From Candidatus Centipeda massiliensis (GTDB lineage: Bacteria; Bacillota; Negativicutes; Selenomonadales; Selenomonadaceae), in contig NZ_LT985754.1 in NCBI RefSeq assembly GCF_900290285.1, positions 717,364 to 781,363 on the forward strand: DNA of 64,000 nt, written 5' to 3'. Below, one piece after another: positions 16,471 through 25,034 of this stretch. Within the stretch, counting starts at the first letter, position 1. Each line of letters starts with the position of its first letter. The notes beneath the pieces were generated by a model. The model had not been told where the DNA came from. It did no database searches and worked only from the letters and a program-made list of their open reading frames with translations. A program made the position numbers and the translations under genes.

Positions 16471-17361
16471 ATGAGAACTATGATGCGCCGCACGGCAGGG
16501 CTGCTGCTGACCTTTTTGCTGTCACTCACCGTCTGCTCTGTCGCCTTTGCTGACGATGGACGTGCGTGGGTCTGGCTGAGCTCCAATGATAAATACTCGA
16601 AATTCTACGCACCCGCCTCCGTGCACGTGAGCAAGAGTGTCATGCCTTCCGGGACAACGGAGGCGCTGGCGACGGAGATCACGGCGGAGATCAAGACCTC
16701 ATTCAGCTATGAGGGAGCGGCGGAGACCATACGCAACTACAAGATCGGTCATGTGATTACGAACCCTGCGCAGCTGGCATACTCCGTCGCGCAGGTGCGT
16801 GTCGTGCCGCAGAGCCGCCTCCTCCAGTACATCGGTGAAACGTTCTACGATGCAGAGGGGATGGTTCTCTGGTCGAAGGACATGGGAACGGAGAAGGAGA
16901 TGAACTCCCAGCAGTTTGACGAGGAGTTCTATGCCGCCATCGTTGACATGGTCTTCCGTCAGGGCGAGATGGATCGTCTGCGTGCGGATGACCGCTGGAT
17001 CCTCCTCTGGTCGGACGAGAGTGCCTCCGGCATCAAAACGCAGGTGACGGCGGACACCTCAACGATGCGCCGCACGGGCGACAATCTCATCTTCTGGGCG
17101 TGGACAGAGACGCGCGGCGCGGACGACAAGGTGCTTGAGATCAAATTTGACAAGCGTGCGGTCAATTTGCCGCAGGGAACGGAGCGCATCATCACGGGGC
17201 GGTACTGGTCCCCGTCGGGCGGCTGGCAGCCGCTTGACGACGGCTATGAGGGCGCGTATCGCATGATCGCACAGGAGAGCCCGGAGGAGCGGGGACTCAT
17301 CCGTCTGCGTGCCTTTGCCGACGGATACCGTACGTGGGTGTCGCGCTACCAGCTGAAATGA
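16471..17361 (+). CDS. hypothetical exported protein
   Basis: The 296-residue protein begins with a clear Sec signal peptide ([18 protein letters not shown] then CSVAFA, cleavage near residue 26), so it is periplasmic or surface-located. It has no membrane helix after that. The mature part is beta-rich with several Trp-Ser motifs (VWLSSND, LLWSDES, WSPSGGW). No family is recognised. The ATG at 16471 is chosen over longer in-frame readings because of GAGAGGAG upstream and the signal peptide. It lies 13 bp before metA but need not be functionally related. Confidence 0.7.
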   Translation: MRTMMRRTAGLLLTFLLSLTVCSVAFADDGRAWVWLSSNDKYSKFYAPASVHVSKSVMPSGTTEALATEITAEIKTSFSYEGAAETIRNYKIGHVITNPAQLAYSVAQVRVVPQSRLLQYIGETFYDAEGMVLWSKDMGTEKEMNSQQFDEEFYAAIVDMVFRQGEMDRLRADDRWILLWSDESASGIKTQVTADTSTMRRTGDNLIFWAWTETRGADDKVLEIKFDKRAVNLPQGTERIITGRYWSPSGGWQPLDDGYEGAYRMIAQESPEERGLIRLRAFADGYRTWVSRYQLK

Positions 17362-17374
17362 GGGGAGGGACACA

Positions 17375-18322
17375 ATGCCGATCAAGATACCGAACAATCT
17401 GCCTGCGACGAATGTTCTTGAGAGTGAGAACGTCTTCGTCATGAATGCGGCGCGCGCATACGGGCAGGATATTCGTCCGCTGCGCCTCCTTATTCTGAAC
17501 CTCATGCCGATCAAGGACGTGACCGAAACGCAGCTTCTGCGCCTCCTCGGCAACACGCCGCTGCAGGTGGAGGTGGACTTTATCTACACGGAGTCCTACG
17601 TCCCGACGCATACCTCGCGCGACTATCTGACGGAGTTCTACGGCACATTTGCCGAAGTGCGGCATAAAAAATACGATGGCTTCATCATCACGGGCGCGCC
17701 GATCGAGCAGCTGCCGTTTGAGCAGGTCGCTTACTGGGACGAGGTCGCTGAGATCATGCAGTGGAGCCGCAAACATGCCTACTCCACGTTCCATATATGC
17801 TGGGGCGCACAGGCGGGGCTGTACTATCACTACGGCGTTCCGAAGCACTGGACGGAGAGGAAAATCTTCGGCGTCTTTGAGCATCGCGTGTGTGTGCAGC
17901 ATGAGCCGCTTCTGCGCGGATTCGATGACATCTTTTACGTGCCGCACTCGCGCCATACGGAGACGCGGCGCGCAGACATTGCCCGCGTGCCCGAGCTGAC
18001 CGTCCTCTCTGAGGGCGATGCGGGCGCCTACATCATTGCCAATCTGCGCCGTCGTCAGTTCTTCATCACGGGGCACGCGGAGTACGATCCCCTGACGCTC
18101 AAGACAGAGTATGACCGTGACCTTGCGGCGGGACTTGATCCGGACATTCCGTGCAACTACTATCCAGGCGATGATCCGAACTGCGCTCCCGTCGTGCGGT
18201 GGCGCAGTGTCGCGCATCTCCTCTTTGCCAACTGGCTGAACTACTACGTCTATCAGGGGACACCGTACGAGCTGGACAGCCTCGACAACGCGGACGATTG
18301 GGAGCTGCACTCGGGGCTTTGA
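17375..18322 (+). CDS. metA: homoserine O-acyltransferase (MetA family), probably acetyl-CoA-dependent
   Basis: The enzyme activates homoserine for methionine synthesis. The 315-residue protein has the class I glutamine amidotransferase-like fold with the catalytic Cys142 in [10 protein letters not shown], His234 and Glu236 in TGHAEYD, and the usual N-terminal [11 protein letters not shown]. Residue 111 is Glu (GAPIEQLPF). In characterised family members Glu at this position goes with acetyl-CoA use and Gly with succinyl-CoA use, so an O-acetyltransferase is inferred. The start has GAGGGAGG upstream. Confidence 0.9.
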   Translation: MPIKIPNNLPATNVLESENVFVMNAARAYGQDIRPLRLLILNLMPIKDVTETQLLRLLGNTPLQVEVDFIYTESYVPTHTSRDYLTEFYGTFAEVRHKKYDGFIITGAPIEQLPFEQVAYWDEVAEIMQWSRKHAYSTFHICWGAQAGLYYHYGVPKHWTERKIFGVFEHRVCVQHEPLLRGFDDIFYVPHSRHTETRRADIARVPELTVLSEGDAGAYIIANLRRRQFFITGHAEYDPLTLKTEYDRDLAAGLDPDIPCNYYPGDDPNCAPVVRWRSVAHLLFANWLNYYVYQGTPYELDSLDNADDWELHSGL

Positions 18323-18406
18323 ACACGGTTATGTTCATCAAAAATTCAGTTTTTTGAGCTAGCATAGGGAGCATTGAACACAGCTATTTGATGGGAGCGA
18401 TGATAC

Positions 18407-19054
18407 GTGCAAAAAAAGTGGGGAGCAGTCCTCCTTCTCTGTGCAGCGCTGTTTATGGGGGCACGGCCTACGGCGGCAGCCGAACAGGTGCCGAAGCACA
18501 TCTACGAATGGGTGCAGTCGACGGCGCGTCAGGGGTATTATTTCAACAAGGAACAGATCCAGTACGCGACGGATGCACATGGCTATATCGACCTCACGAA
18601 GATTCTCGTGCCGACCCTGCGCATCTATGATGATGTGCAGATACAGGATGTCGTGTCGAAGCGCCGCTGGCGCATGCTGCCGCTCGATGGCTACGGTGAC
18701 CTCTCGGGCGCGGCGGAGTACCTCCTGATCGATCTGCGTGCGGGCGTCGTTCACATCACGGCGCATGAGGATCTGGACAGCCTCTGGGGAACAATCTCGC
18801 GCGAGGAGAACATGAAGGAGATCAAGCTCGCGGAACTCTCGGACAAGGATGTCGAGAAAAAATTCTTCGATGCAATCATCAACTACAGCATCGGGCATCA
18901 GGAGGAAATGATCCGTCGCTCACGCGGCATATTGAGCGATACAGATCGCGCAGCACTTGCGGCAAAAAAGGAAAAACTCACAGCGTCGACCGAGAATACC
19001 CATGAAAAGCCCGCAAAGAAGGATAAGCAGGAAAAGAAGAAGAAAAAAGAATAG
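18407..19054 (+). CDS. hypothetical exported protein with Lys-rich tail
   Basis: The 215-residue protein starts at a GTG (18407, GGGAG at 9 bp) and has a Sec signal peptide (WGAVLLLCAALFMGARPTAA, cleavage near residue 24). The mature domain (about 25-170) is mixed alpha/beta, followed by a highly charged Lys/Glu tail of about 45 residues that could bind the cell wall or nucleic acid. It resembles short exported proteins common in Negativicutes, but no named family is recognised. Confidence 0.65.
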   Translation: MQKKWGAVLLLCAALFMGARPTAAAEQVPKHIYEWVQSTARQGYYFNKEQIQYATDAHGYIDLTKILVPTLRIYDDVQIQDVVSKRRWRMLPLDGYGDLSGAAEYLLIDLRAGVVHITAHEDLDSLWGTISREENMKEIKLAELSDKDVEKKFFDAIINYSIGHQEEMIRRSRGILSDTDRAALAAKKEKLTASTENTHEKPAKKDKQEKKKKKE

Positions 19055-19061
19055 AGAAATC

Positions 19062-19098
19062 ACTGTCGTCTGCGATACGCGGGGCGGCAGTTCTTTTT
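19062..19098 (+). terminator. intrinsic terminator
   Basis: A 12- to 13-bp stem with several G-U pairs (ACTGTCGTC... / ...GGCGGCAGT) is followed by TTCTTTTTT, directly after the exported-protein gene. Confidence 0.65.
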
Positions 19099-19165
19099 TG
19101 TAGCTTTTTCTGTAAAAACAAGGTATAATAAAGGCAGGAACTACCAGCAAAGGAAGGGACACCGC

Positions 19166-20077
19166 ATGACAGACAAGGAATGGATGCAGCTTGAACTGAA
19201 CCGAATGGTAAAAGCGGAGGGTGGAAAGGTCAGCGTGGAGCGCATGACCGAGATTGTATCGGAGCTCAGCAGACGTCTGCGCGAGAACCCGAATCTGCCG
19301 CGTGAGGTAAATACACTCACCGCAGACGAACTCATCGCGCGCGCACGCAAGAAGACCGGCGAGGAACGCTATCGCATCGTCAAGCGTGTTCTGCGCATGG
19401 AGCCGGACAACATCACCGCAGCCTGTATGCAGATTGAATATCTCGCCAAGAATGCCGATGACCGCGTACATCACTACGAGGATCTGACGCGAAAGGCGAC
19501 GGCACAACTTGAGGCGGATGGGATGTTCTCCGAGGAGAACATCGGCAAATTCTGGTCGATGCCCGCAACGAAGCCCTATATGTTCCTGCGGCTCTCCTAT
19601 CTTGAGGCGCTCGTCGCGGCACGCAAGCTGCGTCTGGCGGCGAAGGAGTGCGAGGAGATGCTCCGCCTCTCGGAGCACGACGCACTTGGGCGCCGCTATC
19701 AGCTCATGTTCATCTACTCGGCGATCGAGGAAGGGGACGCAGCGATTCGGCTCTATCAGCGTTACGAGGAGGGCGTGGCGCTGATGTATCTGCCGCTGGC
19801 GATGCTCTTCTACCGTCTCGGCAAGATGAAGATGGCGCGCAACTTCCTGAAGGAACTCGCGGCGGTCAACAGCGATACAGAGATCTTCTTCGAGCGGGGG
19901 GTGCGTAAGGATCTCCCATCGCGTGCACCGGGGCGTCATGCAGGCTCCTTTGCCATCGGCACGATGGAGGAGTTCGGGGAGGCCGTGACGGACAACGGAT
20001 TTGCCTTCATCGGCATGGACGCGTTCTTTGCATGGGGACTGAGTGAGCTGCGTGGGGAACAGCAGGAGAGTGCCTGA
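19166..20077 (+). CDS. hypothetical TPR-like protein
   Basis: The 303-residue cytosolic protein is almost entirely helical, with helix pairs that look like degenerate tetratricopeptide repeats (for example RYRIVKRVLRMEPDNITAAC and the YLEALVAARKLRLAAKECEE region). No enzymatic motif is seen. A TATAAT at 19124-19129 lies upstream without a good -35. Its last 35 bp overlap the next gene in another frame, so the two are probably co-expressed. The role is unknown, perhaps protein-protein scaffolding. Confidence 0.6.
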   Translation: MTDKEWMQLELNRMVKAEGGKVSVERMTEIVSELSRRLRENPNLPREVNTLTADELIARARKKTGEERYRIVKRVLRMEPDNITAACMQIEYLAKNADDRVHHYEDLTRKATAQLEADGMFSEENIGKFWSMPATKPYMFLRLSYLEALVAARKLRLAAKECEEMLRLSEHDALGRRYQLMFIYSAIEEGDAAIRLYQRYEEGVALMYLPLAMLFYRLGKMKMARNFLKELAAVNSDTEIFFERGVRKDLPSRAPGRHAGSFAIGTMEEFGEAVTDNGFAFIGMDAFFAWGLSELRGEQQESA

Positions 20078-21377
20078 GCTCCTCCGCCATCTTTGGCTCA
20101 CTGGTGCGGCGCTTCTTGTCATGGTCACGGCTGCGCCTCCGGTGCAGGCGGCACTGCCCGTTACGGGGGCGGCGGCGACGCCGGACTACTGGCTGCGTGC
20201 AGATGGGGATGAGCCTCTCCTCTCGGCAGAGGCGGGGGCGCGCGCATCTGCGCATGCTGCCCTTGGGCTTCTGCATGACCTCACAGGTGCAGGAGAGTTC
20301 CGCGCGGGGAGCGCGGTGCGTGCACAGATCCGTGCGGCGGCGCAGGGAAACGACGCAGCGCTGCCGGAACTCTACGAGGGCGGACAGCCGCTCACGGCAC
20401 GGCGCTGGTATGAGGTGTGCAGGAATTGTGCCCTCGACACCATCGGTGCCGCCGTACCCATCCGCACCGCTGTTGCTGTCTGCCGCGCCGATGTCCGCCT
20501 CCTTCCAACCGGTACGGGCTGGTATTCCTCCCCGGACGATCTCCACTATGATGCCCTGCAGGGCACGGTGCTGGATCCCGGGGAAGCCGTTCTCGTACTG
20601 CACACGGCACGGGACGGACGCTATGCGTTCGTTGAGACGCGGGACTACCGCGGCTGGGTGGACGCAGATGCGCTCGCATTCACGGATCGTAAGACATGGC
20701 GCGGATTTGCCGCGCCGGAGGAGTTCTTCACCGTGACCGAGGCGCAGCTGCGTCTGCCGGGAAAAAGGAGAGATCTGCTCTATCAGCTTGGCGCAAAGAT
20801 TCCAGGTACACGTACAGCGGACGGTTTGATCCGGCTGCTGCTGCCCGCACGGGATGCCGGGGGACATCTCATCGTGCGGGCGGCACGGATTCCCGATGAC
20901 GGACGGCTCACTGCGGGGCGTCTGCCGCTGACACACAACAACCTTGTACGCCTCGCCTTTCGCCCGCTCCATACGGAGTATGGCTGGGGCGGGGAAAACG
21001 AAGGGATGGACTGCTCATCATACGTACAGAACATCTATCGTACGATGGGGTTGGAGCTCCCGCGTGATGCAGATCTGCAGGAGCGTGCCTGTTCGCTTCT
21101 GCCTCTTACGGGACGCAGCACAGCGGAGCGGTATGCGCTTCTTGCGGCGGCACCGCCGGGGACGCTGCTCTTTCGTCCTGGACATGTCATGCTCTACCTC
21201 GGGCGAGATATGGGGGGTACCCCGCTCGTGATCCATGACATCAGCAGTTACTATGAAGACGGCGAAAAGCATTACATAAGACAGGTCGTCGTTTCCACAC
21301 TTGAGTTTCAAAATGTACGCGGCACTGCTGCGATCGATACGCTCACCGCGATCGGCTTGATTGCTCCGGTACCATAA
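20043..21377 (+). CDS. secreted SH3b + NlpC/P60 peptidoglycan hydrolase
   Basis: The protein of about 444 residues has an N-terminal hydrophobic export signal (LWLTGAALLVMVTAAPPVQA, residues about 17-36), one or two bacterial SH3-like modules (about 150-290) and a C-terminal NlpC/P60 cysteine peptidase. The catalytic Cys is in EGMDCSSYVQNIYRTMG and the His in RPGHVMLYLG, with a further polar His in VIHDISSY. Such enzymes cut peptide cross-links of peptidoglycan. The GTG start at 20043 is uncertain; GTG codons at 20052 and 20070 are alternatives. Confidence 0.8.
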   Translation: MSCVGNSRRVPELLRHLWLTGAALLVMVTAAPPVQAALPVTGAAATPDYWLRADGDEPLLSAEAGARASAHAALGLLHDLTGAGEFRAGSAVRAQIRAAAQGNDAALPELYEGGQPLTARRWYEVCRNCALDTIGAAVPIRTAVAVCRADVRLLPTGTGWYSSPDDLHYDALQGTVLDPGEAVLVLHTARDGRYAFVETRDYRGWVDADALAFTDRKTWRGFAAPEEFFTVTEAQLRLPGKRRDLLYQLGAKIPGTRTADGLIRLLLPARDAGGHLIVRAARIPDDGRLTAGRLPLTHNNLVRLAFRPLHTEYGWGGENEGMDCSSYVQNIYRTMGLELPRDADLQERACSLLPLTGRSTAERYALLAAAPPGTLLFRPGHVMLYLGRDMGGTPLVIHDISSYYEDGEKHYIRQVVVSTLEFQNVRGTAAIDTLTAIGLIAPVP

Positions 21378-21423
21378 AAATGGGGACAAGGCTCTCACAG
21401 AAGAGTGAATATGGAGGGGACAA

Positions 21424-21939
21424 ATGGGACTCTTTGATGGATTTCATGGCGGCGAAGAAACCGCCTCGATGGGCATCCGCGATGCCATCAAGGCGGAACT
21501 CGATCAGAACGACTTGAACTACGAACTGAGCGATGAGAGTGAGGAAAACCGCCAAGAGGCATATTTCTATATGCGGAACGAACTCGAAAACGACGAGCCG
21601 ATCACGGCTGTCATCGTTGTGCGCGAGTTCGATCATGCCGATGGCTTTATCAAGATCAAACTCTACGATATTGCCTATCTTGAGGACGCAGAGGAGCGTG
21701 CGGCACTTCTCGCGAAAATCAACACGTGGAACGGTGAGTTTCGCTATGTGAAATTCTGCCTTGACCGCGATCAGGATGTCGTCCTTGACATCGATCTGCC
21801 GCTCGATCTGCACAAGGGAAAGTTTGAACCCGGCAGCGTCATGGCGATGATGGGGGTCGGTATGCAGGTCGTCGAGAAGGTCTATGATGACCTCATGGAA
21901 TATTGCACACGTGGGCACAAACCTCGCCCGCAGGAATAA
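21424..21939 (+). CDS. YbjN-domain protein, paralogue 1
   Basis: The 171-residue cytosolic, acidic protein has the alpha-beta-sandwich character of the YbjN family (chaperone-like fold; family function poorly defined). It begins MGLFDGFHGGEE and has a central strand-rich part with FIKIKLYDIAYL and FRYVKFCLDRDQDVVLDIDL. A second copy lies 30 bp downstream with the same N-terminus, so this is a tandem duplication. The ATG at 21424 has GGAGGG upstream. Confidence 0.65.
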   Translation: MGLFDGFHGGEETASMGIRDAIKAELDQNDLNYELSDESEENRQEAYFYMRNELENDEPITAVIVVREFDHADGFIKIKLYDIAYLEDAEERAALLAKINTWNGEFRYVKFCLDRDQDVVLDIDLPLDLHKGKFEPGSVMAMMGVGMQVVEKVYDDLMEYCTRGHKPRPQE

Positions 21940-21969
21940 ACCTAACGGCACGTTGAACGGAGGAACTCT

Positions 21970-22455
21970 ATGGGACTTTTTGACGGCTTCAGCGGGAGTG
22001 AGGAAGGACTCAAGAACACGGCATTTGAAGCGATCAAAGCGGAACTGGACAGGCAGGACATGAAATACGGCGAGGACATGACGGAGGATGGAGAGGATCA
22101 CATCATCCGCATGCGCCAACAGCTCGATAACGGGAGTATCGTGAACATCGCCATTGTAGTCACGGAGAACGGCAACACGAACGACTTTATCAAGATCAAG
22201 TACTTTGGCATTGTACGGCTTGATGAAAAAATGGATCCGCAGGTGTTTCATGAGAAACTCAACGAGTGGAACAGTGAGTACCGCTATGTGAAATTCGTCG
22301 TGGACGATGAGCGGGATGTCGTCGTGGACATTGATCTGCCGCTTGACCTGCACGTCGGTGTCTTTCAGGCGGACAGCTTTATGGCGATGGTCAGCGTCGG
22401 TCTGCAGGTGCTTGAGGAGGTCTATCCCGAGCTGATGAAGCTGCGTTGGACGTAA
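21970..22455 (+). CDS. YbjN-domain protein, paralogue 2
   Basis: The 161-residue paralogue of the preceding gene shares MGLFDGF, AIKAELD, NDFIKIK, W-N-x-E-Y/F-RYVKF and DIDLPLDLH, with clear divergence elsewhere. The pair is probably co-transcribed and ends at a strong terminator at 22463. Conservation of the core strands and divergence of loops suggest related but distinct partners, possibly a heterodimer. The function is unknown. Confidence 0.65.
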   Translation: MGLFDGFSGSEEGLKNTAFEAIKAELDRQDMKYGEDMTEDGEDHIIRMRQQLDNGSIVNIAIVVTENGNTNDFIKIKYFGIVRLDEKMDPQVFHEKLNEWNSEYRYVKFVVDDERDVVVDIDLPLDLHVGVFQADSFMAMVSVGLQVLEEVYPELMKLRWT

Positions 22456-22462
22456 GTTTGGA

Positions 22463-22500
22463 AAAAAAGGAGGGCTGCATGGCGCAGTCCTCCTTTTTTA
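22463..22500. terminator. bidirectional intrinsic terminator
   Basis: A 16-bp stem (AAAAAAGGAGGGCTGC / GCAGTCCTCCTTTTTT) lies between the convergent YbjN and PilZ genes, with A and T tracts making it usable from both directions. Confidence 0.85.
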
Positions 22501-22508
22501 TGATGTAT

Positions 22509-23237
22509 TCAGCCACGTTTTGTATGGTCGATCTGCGGTACCTTTAGCCCCTTGCGCAGATAACTCTGCTGCAGCTGATAGATACTCTGCACGAGACGTT
22601 CCCGTTCACGATTGGAGAGTACGTTGCCGAACGAAACACCGACGTGATACGTCATGCCGAGATTTGTTTCGATCGGCGTTGAGCGACGGATCGTGCCCTC
22701 CGTTTCGAGTGTCCCGATGCGCGGCAGGTCGGGCACGCGCACCGAAATCGGCGCGTCCATGATGAGCGGCTCATCATGGACAAAGCACAGCCCGCCGCCG
22801 CTGATGTCGATGAGTGCCACCTCGCGGTAGTTCTTGAGACTCCCGTGATCGCCCGGCAGCCTCACCTCAATGGACATCGGGATGGGAACGCGGACAAAGT
22901 CGCGCAGCTGGATGCGCTCCGCACGCTCGGGCAGACCGAGATACCAGATCGTATCGGGCAGCGGGGAGGCGGCGTGGTAGGGGGCGACGAAGTGGTAGAC
23001 GCAGCCCGGTCCCGTGAGATGGCATTGGAACACCTGCCCCACTGCGGGCGTATCCACAAACTTCCCGATGGGGATGCCCAGCCGCACGGCAAGGATCCCT
23101 GCAGGTGCGCCTCTCTCCTGTTCCTCCTCGCTGAGCTCAAGCGTGCCGTAGCAGTCGACTTCAAGTTCCTTCTCGATGATGTGGACGGCGGAGCCGTGTT
23201 TCAGCAGGGCGGTGAGCTTTTCTCCCTCAAGCGTCAT
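22509..23237 (-). CDS. YcgR-like PilZ-domain c-di-GMP receptor
   Basis: The 242-residue protein has an N-terminal YcgR-N-like beta domain (about 1-105) and a C-terminal PilZ domain (about 110-225). The PilZ signature is present: an RxxxR stretch in QLRDFVRVPI and DISGGGLCF (D/NxSxxG form). Proteins of this kind act as c-di-GMP-responsive flagellar brakes or adhesion regulators. The ATG at 23237 is chosen (AGGAAAGGA upstream); an in-frame TTG at 23261 is less likely. Chemotaxis is represented elsewhere by the receptor at 61.5 kb, but no flagellar genes are in the window. Confidence 0.8.
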   Translation of the reverse strand: MTLEGEKLTALLKHGSAVHIIEKELEVDCYGTLELSEEEQERGAPAGILAVRLGIPIGKFVDTPAVGQVFQCHLTGPGCVYHFVAPYHAASPLPDTIWYLGLPERAERIQLRDFVRVPIPMSIEVRLPGDHGSLKNYREVALIDISGGGLCFVHDEPLIMDAPISVRVPDLPRIGTLETEGTIRRSTPIETNLGMTYHVGVSFGNVLSNRERERLVQSIYQLQQSYLRKGLKVPQIDHTKRG

Positions 23238-23273
23238 TGCATCAGATCCTTTCCTAGTCAACAGGATAACAAG

Positions 23274-23300
23274 GGAATCGCCGAATTTATCAGTGCTTCC
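23274..23300 (+). repeat. remnant of the MITE-like repeat (both ends only)
   Basis: GGAATCGC, the left end of the 163-bp repeat, is joined directly to GAATTTATCAGTGCTTCC, its right end. This looks like an internal deletion that left the termini, or a solo right end after a chance match. Confidence 0.55.
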
Positions 23301-23331
23301 CCAAGCCGCACTGCAAAGTCAATTTCCTACT

Positions 23332-23360
23332 TTGACTTTCGTATAGGTTCGGGCTATAAT
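23332..23360 (+). promoter_or_regulatory. promoter of the yaaR-holB-ricT-trmN6 operon
   Basis: TTGACT at 23332-23337 and TATAAT at 23355-23360 with a 17-bp spacer, about 45 bp before the first start codon and just after a repeat remnant. Confidence 0.8.
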
Positions 23361-23404
23361 AACAATCGGTGAAATCTACCATTCTATTAAGGTAAAGGGA
23401 TTGG

Positions 23405-23869
23405 GTGAACGCGATGGCGATGAAAATAGACAACAGTATGTCGCGCAGTACGTCGCTCACGATGCCGCGTGCGGAAACGGATGCGGGGGTGCGCGGCGCA
23501 GCGACAGACTTTAGCATGGAACTGGCGGATCAGGAATCCGCGATGTCCCGTGAGGCGATGGATCGTCTGCTCGAACAGATCGACGAGCAGGGCGCGCGCC
23601 TCTCGAAGTCTCCGACCTTTGACGAACTGCGCTCCTATCGCTCGCTCATTCAGAGCTTCATCGGTGAGGCAGTCGGTACGATGTACGAACTGCATACGCA
23701 GGCGGGCTGGGATCGCCTCGGGCGGCAGAAGGTCTACACCTCCGTGCGCAAGATCGACAAGAAGCTGGAGGAAATGGCGGAGAAGATTCGCCTCGGACAG
23801 TCCGATCAGCTCGACATCATTGCGAGCCACGATGCCATCCGAGGGCTCCTCGTCGACCTCTATATGTAA
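23405..23869 (+). CDS. yaaR: YaaR (DUF327) family protein
   Basis: The 154-residue helical protein matches the YaaR/DUF327 family by its conserved middle and C-terminal part (FDELRSYRSLIQSFIGEAV, VYTSVRKIDKKLEEMAEKI) and by its position directly before holB, as in Bacillus. The function is unknown. The start is ambiguous: the GTG at 23405 has AAAGGGA close upstream, while ATG codons at 23414 and 23420 are also possible. Its stop overlaps the holB start by one base. Confidence 0.75.
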   Translation: MNAMAMKIDNSMSRSTSLTMPRAETDAGVRGAATDFSMELADQESAMSREAMDRLLEQIDEQGARLSKSPTFDELRSYRSLIQSFIGEAVGTMYELHTQAGWDRLGRQKVYTSVRKIDKKLEEMAEKIRLGQSDQLDIIASHDAIRGLLVDLYM

Positions 23870-24915
23870 TGGCGCGAACCAAAAAGACACCGCCGGCTGC
23901 TGTCGGTGATGAATCTCCACGGGAGCCGTTCCCAAAGGATTGGACGGACATTCATGGGCACGCGGAGATCATCCGCCGTCTGCGCGTACTGGCGGCGGCG
24001 GAGCGCCTGCCCCACGCGCTGCTCTTTTCCGGCATGGAGGGCATCGGCAAACGCCGTACGGCGCGCGTGCTCGCGCGCACACTGCTTTGCGAAGCAGCGG
24101 GCGATGCACCCTGTGGGCGCTGTGACTCGTGCCGCACGATGGCGGCGGGCGTGCATCCGGATTATTTTGAAACAGCACCCGAGGCACGCGGCAAGAGTGC
24201 GGCGATGATCCGCACCGATGCCGTGCGCGACATCCTCATTGCCGCCTCCGGTGCGCCCGTGAGCGCCCGCCGCCGGATCATTGTGATCGACGGGGCTGAC
24301 CGCATGAACGAGACGGCGGCGAACCGTCTGCTCAAGACACTGGAAGAGCCGGCGGGCACAGCACTCTTTATCCTCGTGACGCATGCCTATGATGCGATTC
24401 TGCCTACCATCCGCTCACGTGTCGTGCGCATTGCGTTCGGCGCTCTGCCGCGCACAGAGATTACGGCGGCACTCAGGGTGCGCGGCGCGGAGAACGCAGC
24501 GGCGATTGCAGCGCTTGCGGGCGGCAGCCTTGGGCGCGCCTATCGTCTCGCCGCAGAGGGGCTGGCGCTGCGGGACGATGCCATCGAATTTCTCACACGG
24601 CTTTCGGAACAGCGTATTGAGGACGTATGGGCGCGCGCAGAGGCACTCGGGGAACGCACGCATGAGGAACGCACAACATGGATTGGATTCTTGCAGATGG
24701 CTCTGCGCGATCTGCTCGTTCTGCGTGAGAACGGAGCGACAGAAGACCTCTATCATGCGGATCGGCGGGATGTCCTCGCCGGGCTTCTCACGCATATCAG
24801 TGCCGCGCAGATCTTTGACCTCCTGCGTGGGACACGGGAGCTTTCGCGCCGCTTCGCCGCGAATGTCAGCCCTGCCCTGCAGCTGGAGGCGTTTTTCCTG
24901 CGTGCGCGGCAATAG
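23869..24915 (+). CDS. holB: DNA polymerase III subunit delta'
   Basis: This clamp-loader subunit of 348 aa has an AAA+ N-terminal domain with the P-loop-like FSGMEGIGKRRTA (about 53-65), the zinc-binding Cys set (C74 and CGRCDSC at 82-88), IIVIDGADRMNETAANRLLK (about 136-155) and LEEP, followed by the C-terminal helical collar domain. It opens and loads the beta clamp with tau/gamma and delta. The gene overlaps yaaR and precedes ricT, the usual firmicute order. Confidence 0.9.
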   Translation: MARTKKTPPAAVGDESPREPFPKDWTDIHGHAEIIRRLRVLAAAERLPHALLFSGMEGIGKRRTARVLARTLLCEAAGDAPCGRCDSCRTMAAGVHPDYFETAPEARGKSAAMIRTDAVRDILIAASGAPVSARRRIIVIDGADRMNETAANRLLKTLEEPAGTALFILVTHAYDAILPTIRSRVVRIAFGALPRTEITAALRVRGAENAAAIAALAGGSLGRAYRLAAEGLALRDDAIEFLTRLSEQRIEDVWARAEALGERTHEERTTWIGFLQMALRDLLVLRENGATEDLYHADRRDVLAGLLTHISAAQIFDLLRGTRELSRRFAANVSPALQLEAFFLRARQ

Positions 24916-24921
24916 CCCTCA

Positions 24922-24970
24922 GCCTCCCCCGTCCCAATGGGGAAACCATGCGAAGTGCGGTGGAAGGGGG
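24922..24970 (+). repeat. palindromic intergenic repeat, copy B (degenerate)
   Basis: GCCTCCCCCGTCCCAATGGG and GCGGTGGAAGGGGG match the unit at 9092, but the second hairpin is degraded. It lies between holB and ricT inside the operon. Confidence 0.7.
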
Positions 24971-25034
24971 ATTATGAAGATGGAAATAATTTCCCTCTCT
25001 GAGAGGGATAAATATACATACCTAGGAGGAAGTT

